64,000 nt of DNA from Sporocytophaga myxococcoides (GTDB lineage Bacteria > Bacteroidota > Bacteroidia > Cytophagales > Cytophagaceae): contig NZ_BBLT01000006.1 in NCBI RefSeq assembly GCF_000775915.1, positions 186,001 through 250,000 of the forward strand, written 5' to 3'. Positions 18,171 through 26,732 of this stretch are shown here, in pieces. Each line of letters starts with the position of its first letter. The first letter of the stretch is position 1. Both the position numbers and the translations under genes were made by a program. The notes beneath the pieces were generated by a model. The model did not search any database. It was not told the origin of the DNA and worked only from the letters and a program-made list of their open reading frames with translations.

Positions 18171-19361
18171 ATGATAATTGAACCCAGAATGAGAGGATTT
18201 ATTTGTTTGACCGCTCATCCAAAAGGATGTGAGGCAAATGTAATAAATCAAATTCAGTACACTCAACCTAAAGGACAAATTAAAGGACCTAAAAATGTGC
18301 TTGTGATCGGTGCTTCTACAGGCTTTGGACTTGCTTCTAGAATTGTAAGTGCTTTTGGCGCAGGAGCTTCCACAATAGGTGTTTTCTTTGAAAAGGCACC
18401 AGCAGAAGGCAAAACAGCTTCGCCAGGATGGTATAACAGCGCTGCTTTTCAGAAAGAAGCCAAAAAAGCTGGCCTTTATGCAAAAAGTATTAATGGTGAC
18501 GCTTTTTCTGATGATATCAAAAACAAAACAATTGACCTTATAAAAAAGGATTTAGGTAAAATTGACTTGGTCATTTACAGTCTGGCCTCACCGGTGAGAA
18601 CCAACCCCAAAACAGGCGTAACCCACCGTTCAGTCCTAAAACCTATCGGTCAGAACTATACCAATAAAACGGTAGACTTCCATACTGGCGTGGTATCCAG
18701 CATTTCCATCAATCCTTCAACTGAAGAGGATATTGAAAATACTGTTGCTGTAATGGGTGGGGAAGACTGGCAAATGTGGATCGATGCCCTTTTAAATGCA
18801 GGTGTTCTTGCAGACAATGCATTAACATTGGCATACTCATACATTGGACCTGCATTGACCGAACCGGTTTATCGTAAAGGAACAATCGGAAGAGCCAAAG
18901 ATCACCTGGAAGAAACAGCTTTCAAAATAACTGATACTTTAAAAAAGTTAAACGGAAAAGCATATGTTTCGGTGAATAAAGCACTGGTAACTCAGGCAAG
19001 CTCTGCAATTCCTGTAATCCCACTTTACATCTCGCTTTTGTATAAAACGATGAAAGAAAAAGGGATTCATGAAGGATGTATTGAGCAGATAGATCGCCTT
19101 TTCAGAGAGCGCTTATACACTGGCCAGGAGGTACCTACTGATGAAAAAGGCAGAATAAGAATAGATGACTGGGAAATGAGAGCAGATGTTCAGGATAAAG
19201 TGGCTGAACTATGGGAGCAGGCTACCAGCGAAACATTGCCAGCAATTGGTGACTTACAAGGATACAAATCAGATTTTCTGAAGCTGTTTGGTTTCAATTT
19301 TTCCAACGTCAATTATCTTGAGGATGTAAATGAAAATTTACAGATAGAAGAGTTGCAATAA
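18171..19361 (+). CDS. fabV: Enoyl-ACP/trans-2-enoyl-CoA reductase FabV
   Basis: NADH-dependent reductase for the last step of fatty acid elongation, 396 residues, the full family length. It begins with the family hallmark MIIEPRMRGFICLTAHPKGC. The dinucleotide-binding loop is GASTGFGLASR (48-58). The catalytic Tyr-x8-Lys is Tyr234 and Lys243 in YRKGTIGRAK, preceded by AYSYIGPALTEP. FabV is naturally refractory to triclosan compared with FabI. It is monocistronic: 255 bases separate it from the efflux operon and a terminator follows. Confidence 0.96.
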   Translation: MIIEPRMRGFICLTAHPKGCEANVINQIQYTQPKGQIKGPKNVLVIGASTGFGLASRIVSAFGAGASTIGVFFEKAPAEGKTASPGWYNSAAFQKEAKKAGLYAKSINGDAFSDDIKNKTIDLIKKDLGKIDLVIYSLASPVRTNPKTGVTHRSVLKPIGQNYTNKTVDFHTGVVSSISINPSTEEDIENTVAVMGGEDWQMWIDALLNAGVLADNALTLAYSYIGPALTEPVYRKGTIGRAKDHLEETAFKITDTLKKLNGKAYVSVNKALVTQASSAIPVIPLYISLLYKTMKEKGIHEGCIEQIDRLFRERLYTGQEVPTDEKGRIRIDDWEMRADVQDKVAELWEQATSETLPAIGDLQGYKSDFLKLFGFNFSNVNYLEDVNENLQIEELQ

Positions 19362-19388
19362 TTCATTGAAGTTGGAATTGAATAAAAA

Positions 19389-19423
19389 AGCCTTCAGTTG
19401 TTACAATTGAAGGCTTTTTTTTT
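19389..19423 (+). terminator. Rho-independent terminator after fabV
   Basis: A 12-bp stem with one G-T pair (19389-19400 with 19404-19415), a 3-base loop and eight or more T residues. Confidence 0.9.
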
Positions 19424-19578
19424 ATTATGATTATGGCTCATTGAAGCCTTAACTATAGTTAATCTACTGCTGCTGTCCTTGAAAAGTTTATGAGAAATAA
19501 CGTAACGATCTTACAGATTGATAATTTTAAACAATAGAAACTTAGGAGCTACTACTCAAATGACCAAAAGAATATAAT

Positions 19579-20001
19579 ATGAAACCAAGAATTTCAGTAT
19601 TGACATTAGGAGTATCAAACCTTGAAAAGTCTGTAGCATTTTATCGGGATGGTCTTGGCCTGCGGACGGACGGTATTGTAGGTAAGGAATTTGAATTTGG
19701 TGCAGTTGCTTTTTTTGACCTGCAAAATGGTCTGAAACTAGCGCTATGGCCAAGAACGAGTATATCAAATGATACGGGTATTGCTTTCCAAAGCCCTTCT
19801 GCATTAGAATTTACCATCGGACACAATGTTACAAGTAAAGATGAAGTAAATGTAGTAATGGAGATGGCTGAAAAAGCAGGAGCAAAAATTATTAAACCGG
19901 CCTCGGATACATTTTGGGGTGGCTATGCTTGTTATTTTCAAGACCCCGACGGACACCTTTGGGAGATTGTTTACAATCCCGCCTTTTTGCCTGAAGATTG
20001 A
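19579..20001 (+). CDS. VOC (glyoxalase/bleomycin resistance) superfamily protein
   Basis: 140 residues, one complete pair of beta-alpha-beta-beta-beta modules. The N-terminal module starts MKPRISVLTLGVSNLEKSVA with FYRDGLGL, and the C-terminal module has the typical GYACYFQDPDGHLWEIVYNP, whose His and Glu are usual metal ligands. VOC proteins range from glyoxalases to dioxygenases and drug-binding proteins; nothing here specifies the substrate. It stands alone between the fabV terminator and a repeat-rich region. Confidence 0.85.
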   Translation: MKPRISVLTLGVSNLEKSVAFYRDGLGLRTDGIVGKEFEFGAVAFFDLQNGLKLALWPRTSISNDTGIAFQSPSALEFTIGHNVTSKDEVNVVMEMAEKAGAKIIKPASDTFWGGYACYFQDPDGHLWEIVYNPAFLPED

Positions 20002-20040
20002 TATCTCTTTCTAGCCTGCAATATAATGCGGATTAAAGAG

Positions 20041-20270
20041 TAATTTCTGCTTAAGCAAAAACTTCCGAAGCTTAAGCTTGGCCTTTCAAGGCTTAAGCCC
20101 CAACTTTCCGGATCAACTTCCGGAGCTTACAGAAAGCATTTCCTGGTTCCGGAAGTACTCCTGACTCTTCAGGAAGTACTCCTGGGGCTTTCCACAAGCT
20201 ACTATAATAACCAGGACTAGGCCTGACTAATTATGGCTTAAGCCTGAAGCATTCGGACTTATTGCTGGAT
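20041..20270. repeat. Palindrome-rich, relatively GC-rich intergenic patch
   Basis: This patch contains several short perfect palindromes sharing a CTTAAG core: 20048-20057, 20068-20079 (12 bp) and 20090-20099, with the last repeated at 20235-20244. It also has repeated TTCCGGA words and a direct repeat of GAAGTACTCCTG within 20150-20185. It is less AT-rich than its surroundings and has no gene. It may be a repeat remnant or a small mobile element end; I cannot name it. Confidence 0.5.
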
Positions 20271-20413
20271 GAATAGGGAGGGAGTCTGAAAGTTAAGGAA
20301 TGGCTTCCGAGAGAAAATCATTTAACCTACCTATTTGAAAAATTAACTAAACTGATTTTTACTACATCCCCGATCTCTTTTTGAGTAATTCGTTTTGATT
20401 CCGCACTTCATTG

Positions 20414-20500
20414 AGTATACCAGTCTATAGTGTACCACCGATTCCGGAGTAAAGTGTACCAGTTGTTCCGGGGTAAAGTGTACCAGTTTTCAATGAGTAA
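20414..20500. repeat. 24-bp tandem repeats resembling an IS21-family terminus
   Basis: Three consecutive 24-bp units start at 20429, 20453 and 20477. Each begins AGTGTACCA and ends in GTAA, and the first two share a TTCCGG core; a partial unit lies at 20414-20428. Multiple near-terminal repeats with GTGTACC and TTCCGG words are typical of IS21-family ends in Bacteroidota. No istA or istB gene is present, so this would be a solo end left after loss or recombination. The family call is from recollection. Confidence 0.5.
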
Positions 20501-20622
20501 AACGGATAATCCGAGATGAAACATGAAATATTGTATCAGATAACACCACTTATCATGACACATAACTCCAAATTCTGACCGCTTATCTATATATTGTAGT
20601 TGTTGGCATACAAAGCAAATTT

Positions 20623-21042
20623 CTAGAAAAGTATGGCATGTCTGGGATTATAACATGCTGAAGATTCTCCAAACGCATGATCATTACTGAATTTATAATT
20701 ATGCAGGATTGAAAATAAAGTATCAATTTGGCCTCCATTTAATTCAACTCTTTCTCTGATTCTGACTCTGGAAAGAGAGTCATGAGGTGCTTTCATTTTT
20801 ATAATTCTTCCCCCGAAAAAATCTGCTTGTGAAGTTGAATCATATGCAATGAGTTCTATTTTGTTACTTTCATTAAATGGAAAAACTGAATCCTTTGAAT
20901 ATTTGGATTTGGAATAGACACATCTTAATTCTTTAATATGGTTTTCATAATTATCAGTTGTCACTAAATTAGCAGTTTTATCAGATTCTTTGCAGGATAG
21001 AGCTGCCAGTAATATGAAGTAAAAGAAAATGCAGGTTTTCAT
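20623..21042 (-). CDS. Small lipoprotein, probably C-terminally truncated
   Basis: 139 residues with a lipoprotein signal: the lipobox LAALSC puts the lipidated Cys at about residue 17. The body is a small mixed alpha/beta domain with no motif I can assign to an enzyme. It ends abruptly in SSACYNPRHAILF. In similar Bacteroidota lipoproteins this motif is internal and followed by a further beta strand and a Cys-containing tail, so I suspect the 3' end was lost. The repeat-rich patch lies about 120 bases downstream, consistent with disruption there. Confidence 0.5.
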   Translation of the reverse strand: MKTCIFFYFILLAALSCKESDKTANLVTTDNYENHIKELRCVYSKSKYSKDSVFPFNESNKIELIAYDSTSQADFFGGRIIKMKAPHDSLSRVRIRERVELNGGQIDTLFSILHNYKFSNDHAFGESSACYNPRHAILF

Positions 21043-21097
21043 TTGATAACTTGGAACGTGAATAACCGAATTGATAGAAAAGTTTTTAGCAATATTG

Positions 21098-21444
21098 ATT
21101 TAATGTATCCAAAATCATTCCTTCCGGATTTAAACCTAAGTGGTACTTTTGTGCTTCTCCGAATTATTTAAAATCCATTCGTTCTCCCAATACAATTTCC
21201 TTATATGCCATAAACATTTGTTTTGGTGATATTATTTATTCATTCGTCTGGTTCCGGTACAAAAACCGGGAATGACGATTCTTTTCATTTTGTCATGTGA
21301 TGTCCTTATATTAGTTGCTTTCATTGCTAAATATGAATTAACGTATGTCGCAATGTTAAAATTGGTTGGTATCCTCATTGTAGATGCTGATACTATATAA
21401 GTTTTGTAACACATTAAAAGGGGGAAGAACAAAGCTATTGTCAA
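21098..21444 (-). pseudogene. Partial, decayed second copy of the macro-domain gene (C-terminal half)
   Basis: Aligns at DNA level with 21850-22195, including an identical 57-base run (21167-21223 versus 21924-21980). The frame encodes SASTMRIPTNFNIAT and IPGFCTGTRRMNK, the macro-domain C-terminal half, then stops at 21232. The downstream homology is shifted by a 1-base deletion and carries a second stop where the intact copy has KEFGEAQK. It has no N-terminal half. It is a degenerate duplicate, not a working gene. Confidence 0.8.
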
Positions 21445-21463
21445 CTTAATGTTACAGGTAGTT

Positions 21464-21784
21464 TCAAAGTCTTAAATGCCGAATGAAGATTTTTTCAAGA
21501 TCCTCTAGATTCACGTTATTAAAATCACCAGCAGGTTCGTAAGGGAAATCCAAATCACCCTCTAACTTTAAGTTCTCAAGGGATACAAAAAATCCGTTGT
21601 CACCATAAGTTGAAAAGTAAATCAAGTATTTTTCCTCATTATCAGTCAAACCAATTGCGCACAGGTCACCGTCCCAATAATCCTTAATCTTAAAATTCCC
21701 TATTTCGAATTTGTCAATAAGGTGTTTAATAGTTGATATTATTTTCTCATCCTTATTTAACTCTTCATAGTTCATCTTTCTCAA
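21464..21784 (-). CDS. Small acidic protein of unknown function, immunity-protein-like
   Basis: 106 residues, no signal or membrane segment. It has the sequence WDGDLCAIGL and ends with PYEPAGDFNNVNLEDLEKIF. I do not recognise a characterised family. Its size, acidity and solitary position among duplicated fragments resemble immunity proteins of polymorphic toxin systems, but no toxin is seen. It lies between the two copies of the macro-domain C-terminal half and ends at the edge of the second copy, so it was probably there when the flanking segment duplicated, or arrived with it. Confidence 0.5.
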   Translation of the reverse strand: MRKMNYEELNKDEKIISTIKHLIDKFEIGNFKIKDYWDGDLCAIGLTDNEEKYLIYFSTYGDNGFFVSLENLKLEGDLDFPYEPAGDFNNVNLEDLEKIFIRHLRL

Positions 21785-21857
21785 AATTAAAATAATATTT
21801 TTTTGATTGTTTGGCAGTACTTCAGGTTTTTGAGGAAAAAAGCGACCTTATTGATAT

Positions 21858-22472
21858 TTAATGTATCCAAATCATTCCTTCCGGATTTAAACCGAAGTGA
21901 TACTTTTGTGCTTCTCCGAATTCTTTAAAATCCATTCGTTCTCCCAATACAATTTCCTTATATGCCATAAACATTTGTTTCGCGGCTATCAAATTATTCA
22001 TCCTACCGGTTCCTGTGCAAAAGCCTGGAATTGCTATCCTACTCATTTTGTCATGTGATTTAACTTTTATTAAAGTTGCTTTCATAGCTAAATAGGCATT
22101 TATAGATGTCGCAATGTTAAAGTTGGTTGGTATCCTCATTGTAGGTGCTGAAATTAAATAAGGAATGTTTTTGTCTTCCGTGTTTAATATCAAAGCTTGT
22201 CCAACCAGTAATTCACCTTACGGAAGGTCTTTGATTATTTGCTGTAGTTTTATTTGCAGGTCCCATCCCAATCTGTCAGAGATCGCATAGTCTATACCAC
22301 CATCCATAAATCCGAAAGAATTTGCAGGACTTACAATCGTATCACATTTGATTGAATTAAAATCACCATGAAAAATTTCAACATTAGCCCCTTCGCTAAA
22401 GAATTCTTTCCAGGCAGCAACCATTTCCTGATTCTTATCAAAAAGGATATATTTAACTTCTTTATCTTTCAT
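21858..22472 (-). pseudogene. Macro-domain (ADP-ribose-binding type) protein interrupted by an in-frame stop
   Basis: Read leftwards from 22472, the frame gives MKDKEVKYILFDKNQEM, then FHGDFNSIKCDTIVSPANSFGFMDGGID, the macro-domain ADP-ribose-binding signature. It reaches KDLP and meets TAA at 22218-22220. The same frame then continues without shift through GELLVGQA, SAPTMRIPTNF and IPGFCTGTGRM to 21858, about 203 residues in all. So one nonsense codon separates two halves of an otherwise intact domain. Macro domains bind or hydrolyse ADP-ribose and related NAD derivatives. It is either a recent pseudogene or, less likely, expressed by readthrough or restart. Confidence 0.85.
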
Positions 22473-22702
22473 ATTCCATAATAAAACTTTAAGGTTTATG
22501 AAAATAATCCAATTTTTTTCGATATTAAAATAATCTGGAAAGAGCGAGACTTATCAGGATTGCTTAATTAAAAGCTCAAAGTTAAAAGTCACAAGTTTTA
22601 AACATTCTCCTTTAAAGCTAATTGAATATTAGTTGTTGTAATTCAGTGAAATAAGTCGACAGAAGTGTGTAATTATAAAAGGGGAATTAACTACTTTGAC
22701 CA

Positions 22703-23149
22703 ATGAAAACTAAAGAGCTAAAGGAGGACCTGATTTATAAAAATGTACAAATGTGGATTGATAAAACCAGAAATAAAAAACAACGGTACGCTGCTTTTTA
22801 TAAATTTTCCAGAGTTCTGACATTTTTAGGAAGCGCATCAATTACAATAATAGTAGGATGGAAGAAGCCCGAGGATTTGGAAACGTCTTCTGCAAATTTA
22901 ATACTTTTTATAAGTGCTTTTATTGCATTTACAACATCTATAGAAGGACTATTTGATCTTAAGGATAAAGCTAAAAGCTATGATGTTTTATTGTTTGAGT
23001 TGAGAAGGCTGAGAGATCAGATGTCTTATGATTATAGCAAAGATGTACAGCTATACGAACAGAAGAAAGACGAATATTTCAGCAAATATGAAGGAATTCT
23101 GAATGCTCAGAAAATGATTATTGAAAATTCTTATGAGTCGGAGGAATAA
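22703..23149 (+). CDS. Two-helix membrane protein of the SLATT/DUF4231 type
   Basis: 148 residues. A charged N-terminal helix (WIDKTRNKKQRY) is followed by two hydrophobic helices at about 35-53 and 66-86, then a charged helical tail with FELRRLRDQMSYDY and YEGILNAQ. This layout is that of SLATT-superfamily proteins (SMODS- and SLOG-associated two-TM effectors), which are predicted pore-forming effectors in nucleotide-signal defence systems. No SMODS, SLOG or TIR gene is adjacent on this strand, so the gene is an orphan here. The assignment rests on topology and overall look. Confidence 0.6.
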   Translation: MKTKELKEDLIYKNVQMWIDKTRNKKQRYAAFYKFSRVLTFLGSASITIIVGWKKPEDLETSSANLILFISAFIAFTTSIEGLFDLKDKAKSYDVLLFELRRLRDQMSYDYSKDVQLYEQKKDEYFSKYEGILNAQKMIIENSYESEE

Positions 23150-23356
23150 TACAACCTCCAATAATCGGCTGAAAAAAAACGATTAGGATGTGTTGTATGT
23201 TTAAACATTTTTCTATTTTGGGGGTTACTTAAGCTTTATTTAAATGTAGGGTGAAGAGAATAAAGAAAACTTATTTTTAACTAGGAAGATAAAATTTGAA
23301 ATATTCTTTTAGGTCAGATCTATTTAACTCTATAAACTTATAAACATTATTTTATC

Positions 23357-23977
23357 ATGAAAAAAATATTTATCGCTACATTATTCTCATTAGTCATTTT
23401 TTCAGCCAAAGCAACTGTTCATGTTGTGCTAGTTGGCCAAAACGGACTAACATTTTCTCCATCTGTTTTAAACGTATTTGTCGGAGATACAATCAGGTTT
23501 AAATGGGTAAATGGATTCCACACGACTACATCAGTTAACATTCCATCATCTGCTGAAACCTGGGATGTTAATATAACAAGCAGTAAGACTGAATATGATT
23601 ACATTGTTAAAACGGAAGGAGAATATGCTTACGAGTGCAGTCCTCATGTTGGAGCTGGAATGGTAGGTAGTTTCACAGCTACACAAAGTGTAACGGGAAT
23701 TTCAGATCAGTATGCCACTATTAAAGAATCTGTCCAGATCAACCCTAATCCGGCTGCCGATCAAACCATGCTTACATTTAATTCTAACATTGCCTTTAAA
23801 GGTTCTCTTAGGATATATAATAACAATGGTAACATGATCTCTGAAGAGAAATTGAAAGTTGGAAAAGGTGAAAATTCAATAAATATTAACACCAGCTCAT
23901 TAAAGTCAGGTTTATACTATGTCAATTTACTTAACAAAGAAGATGCGTTCCTTGTAATGAAAATGATTAGACAATAA
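23357..23977 (+). CDS. Secreted cupredoxin (plastocyanin/azurin-like) with type IX sorting domain
   Basis: 206 residues. The signal peptide is about 1-19. The cupredoxin domain (20-108) has the complete type 1 copper set: His55 in GFHTTTSV, Cys94 and His97 in YECSPHVGAGM, and Met102. Residues about 125-206 form a type A T9SS C-terminal sorting domain, starting INPNPAAD and ending SLKSGLYYVNLL ... KMIRQ. It should therefore be exported by the type IX system and attached to or released from the surface as an electron carrier or copper-binding protein. It stands alone, with no partner oxidase next to it. Confidence 0.9.
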   Translation: MKKIFIATLFSLVIFSAKATVHVVLVGQNGLTFSPSVLNVFVGDTIRFKWVNGFHTTTSVNIPSSAETWDVNITSSKTEYDYIVKTEGEYAYECSPHVGAGMVGSFTATQSVTGISDQYATIKESVQINPNPAADQTMLTFNSNIAFKGSLRIYNNNGNMISEEKLKVGKGENSININTSSLKSGLYYVNLLNKEDAFLVMKMIRQ

Positions 23978-24022
23978 AAAAGGTATAAGTAATAAGACTT
24001 TTAAAATTAGTATTTAATTTGT

Positions 24023-24045
24023 AGAGACGCCATGATGGCGTCTCT
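24023..24045. repeat. Perfect 10-bp inverted repeat between convergent genes
   Basis: Perfect stem 24023-24032 with 24036-24045 around a 3-base loop, sequence core GAGACGCCATGATGGCGTCTC. It is GC-rich relative to the region. It lacks a T-run on either side, so it is not a classical terminator. Similar GAGACGC palindromes are dispersed repeats in several bacterial groups. Confidence 0.6.
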
Positions 24046-24063
24046 CTAAGTAAAATTTGTAAT

Positions 24064-25188
24064 TTAAATCGGAAAATACACTTTAAATGTAGTGCCTTTT
24101 CCTGGCTCACTTTCGAGTTCTATTTTTCCTCCTTCGTTTTCCAAAATTCTTTTAACTATTGCCATTCCCATTCCTAAACCTTCCACATGAAGGTGACTTC
24201 TCTTGTACATTTCAAATATGTGTTCCTGATCCTCCTTTTTTATACCCAATCCATTGTCCTGAACTGTTAGTAAAATATATGCTCCTTCCATCTTTTTGGT
24301 TGCCATGCGAATTATTAAATCGTTAGCAGGAGATCTGTATTTAATGGCATTTGATAATAGATTGGTTATGATGCTTCTTAAATTCTTTTTTGAGAATTTT
24401 ATGAAGGGAGCATCTTTAAAGTCCTTTATAAATTCGATCTTAGTATTTTCAATATCATCTTTAAAGTCTGTTAATATTTCTTCTACTAGATCATCTATGT
24501 TGATATCTTCCACTTGAATCTTTTCAGTCTCTTGTTCTCGGGCAATGGAAGACAATTCTCTGATTTTAATCCGGAAGTTTTCAAATAAATGATAGATCTT
24601 TTCTATAAAGAATTTTGATTCGGAAGAATCACTGATTTCAGTTTCAAGATATCGGACTATGCCTTCTATGCTATTGATAGGAGAAATCAAATCGTGTGAT
24701 ACTGTGTAAATGAAATTATTCCGATCGTTTATGATTTTTTTCAAATCACTGTTTCTCTGTTTCAACTCATGTTCAAGGATTTTCTGTTCTGTGATATTCT
24801 GAATAAGCTTGATCAAAAAAGCTCTGTTTTTATCGTCTTTTGTATAGATGCTTTCTCCATGTACCCAAAGTTGTGATCCGTTTTTGTGCACAATATAATT
24901 ATTGTCAAGAGAAGATCCGGTTCTTATTGTCCTGGATAGTTCTTTTTCAGGAACAGCATCATTTATGTCCTTTTCAATAAAGAGTATAGAGTAATTTTTA
25001 TGAATTAAATCTTCTTTAGAATATCCAAAAGTCTTGATAAAGGCTTCATTGAAATCTATGATAACGCCATCCGTATCCAATATTAAAATGGAGGTGGCCA
25101 TAGCATTATTAAACATTATTTTAAAGAACAAAGAGCTGTATAAACTTAATTTATCATCATTATCCTTTAATTTCTTCTTATCATTCAT
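24064..25188 (-). CDS. PAS-domain sensor histidine kinase
   Basis: Cytoplasmic two-component sensor, 374 residues, no membrane segment. One PAS domain (about 25-135) is followed by a short coiled coil. The phosphoacceptor is His165 in YTVSHDLISP. The HATPase domain (about 255-374) has the N box NLLSNAIKY, G1 DNGLGI and G2 GLGMGMAI. No response regulator is adjacent. The gene starts 70 bases after the stop of the NrfD-like gene and is probably co-transcribed with it, suggesting a redox-related signal. Its kinase core closely resembles that of the larger kinase at 57321-60554. Confidence 0.92.
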   Translation of the reverse strand: MNDKKKLKDNDDKLSLYSSLFFKIMFNNAMATSILILDTDGVIIDFNEAFIKTFGYSKEDLIHKNYSILFIEKDINDAVPEKELSRTIRTGSSLDNNYIVHKNGSQLWVHGESIYTKDDKNRAFLIKLIQNITEQKILEHELKQRNSDLKKIINDRNNFIYTVSHDLISPINSIEGIVRYLETEISDSSESKFFIEKIYHLFENFRIKIRELSSIAREQETEKIQVEDINIDDLVEEILTDFKDDIENTKIEFIKDFKDAPFIKFSKKNLRSIITNLLSNAIKYRSPANDLIIRMATKKMEGAYILLTVQDNGLGIKKEDQEHIFEMYKRSHLHVEGLGMGMAIVKRILENEGGKIELESEPGKGTTFKVYFPI

Positions 25189-25258
25189 AAACTAAATTTG
25201 ATTCATTTACAGATGTATGTTCAAAAATAATTTATTGTTTTTGCTATCACTATAAATA

Positions 25259-26590
25259 CTAAACCATAGACCTTACTTCTGAAATATTTATCACTGGAAG
25301 GTATCTGACAAATAATAGAAAAAGAGAAAAGAATAAGCCCAGTGAAAAAATAAAGACACCTACATCGTATATAGTTGGTGCAAATACAGACCAGGAGGAA
25401 GGTAGAAAATCTCTTGATAATGAGACTACTATTATTACATATCTTTCCATCCACATACCTATATTTACTATTATGGAAAGGATAAAACTAAATAAAATAT
25501 TCCTTCTTAAACTTTTCTTCCATAATAATTGCGGGAGTATAAAATTAAACAGGTTTATCAAAAAATAGTACTTAGCATAATCTCCCATCAACCTATACAG
25601 CATTTGATAGATCTCAAAGCCATTAGCTGAATAAAAGGCAATAAAAGCTTCAGTCAGATAGGCAATACCAACCAGACCTGCCATAAAGAGTACGATTTTA
25701 TTCATATTCTCAATATGCCGGATCGTAATATAACTTTCCAGTTTTAATACTTTCCTTATAAGGATCATCAAGGTAAGTACCATTGCAAAACCCGAATGAA
25801 TTGCTCCAGCAACGAAATACGGAGGGAAAATCGTTGAATGCCATCCAGGAACTATCCCTGTGGAGAAGTCCATTGATACGACAGAATGTACAGAAACGAC
25901 TAAAGCAGTTGCTAGTCCTGCCAATACATACATCATTGGTTCATATCGTCTCCAGAGTTCAATGTTATTATTCCATCCAAGACTTAATAAATCATATATC
26001 TTTTTCCGGATACCTTTACTTCTGTTTGCAAGTAATCCCAGATCAGGAATCAATCCAAAATACCAATAAATGACGGAGACCGTCAGATAGGTTGTAACTG
26101 CAAACGCATCCCATACCAAAGGTGAATTAAAGTTTACCCAGATTTCCTGTCTGTTCGGATAAGGTATGATGTAATATATCAGCCATGGTCTTCCAAGGTG
26201 AGCAGCAATGAATAAAGCAGAGCATAAAACTGCGCATATAGTCATAGCTTCAGCAGCTCTGTTGATAGAACTTCTCCACTTTGCTCTAAACAAAAGTAGA
26301 ATAGCTGATATTAAAGTACCGGCATGTCCAATTCCAATCCACCAGACAAAATTCGTAATATCCCATGCCCAATTAATAGTTTTATCTTCACCCCACATTC
26401 CAACGCCATCCCACCATGTTTTCCCAAGGCAATAACCTCCGGTTATGATCATTATAACAGATATTGCCATTGCAATTTTCCAGTTATTAAGAGCATTAGT
26501 ATTTAGTGGAGCTAAAATATCTTCTTTGACATCATTCTGAGTTCTGTTATTTAAGACCAGAGATTCTGCCACAATCGGATCATCATTCAT
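25259..26590 (-). CDS. NrfD/PsrC-family quinone-interacting membrane subunit (ActC-like)
   Basis: 443 residues with about ten transmembrane helices. The N-terminal region (GGYCLGKTWWDGVGMWG, then NWAWDITNFVWWIGIGHAG) is the signature of ActC/ActF of alternative complex III, the quinol-oxidising subunit of the NrfD family. No actA, actB, actD or actE gene is present, so this is a solitary paralogue rather than a respiratory operon. It is flanked by a small acidic protein gene upstream and the PAS kinase downstream, all leftward. It may pass electrons from quinol to an unknown partner or act as a redox sensor; that is inference. Confidence 0.88.
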   Translation of the reverse strand: MNDDPIVAESLVLNNRTQNDVKEDILAPLNTNALNNWKIAMAISVIMIITGGYCLGKTWWDGVGMWGEDKTINWAWDITNFVWWIGIGHAGTLISAILLLFRAKWRSSINRAAEAMTICAVLCSALFIAAHLGRPWLIYYIIPYPNRQEIWVNFNSPLVWDAFAVTTYLTVSVIYWYFGLIPDLGLLANRSKGIRKKIYDLLSLGWNNNIELWRRYEPMMYVLAGLATALVVSVHSVVSMDFSTGIVPGWHSTIFPPYFVAGAIHSGFAMVLTLMILIRKVLKLESYITIRHIENMNKIVLFMAGLVGIAYLTEAFIAFYSANGFEIYQMLYRLMGDYAKYYFLINLFNFILPQLLWKKSLRRNILFSFILSIIVNIGMWMERYVIIVVSLSRDFLPSSWSVFAPTIYDVGVFIFSLGLFFSLFLLFVRYLPVINISEVRSMV

Positions 26591-26732
26591 ATTAAAAAAT
26601 ATTGAAGTGCATTTGAAGAAACTCTAGCACCTCAAAATTGTTCATACTTTTGCTAGTTAAAGTATGAACAATTTTCATTTTAAAATCAGGTAATAGTCGT
26701 TATAATTTCGAGTCTATTAGTACAAGGCTGAC

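Noticed and set aside
20429-20500. Possible short CRISPR array
   Set aside because: The 24-bp units are contiguous with no spacers and no cas genes are near; they fit an insertion sequence end better.
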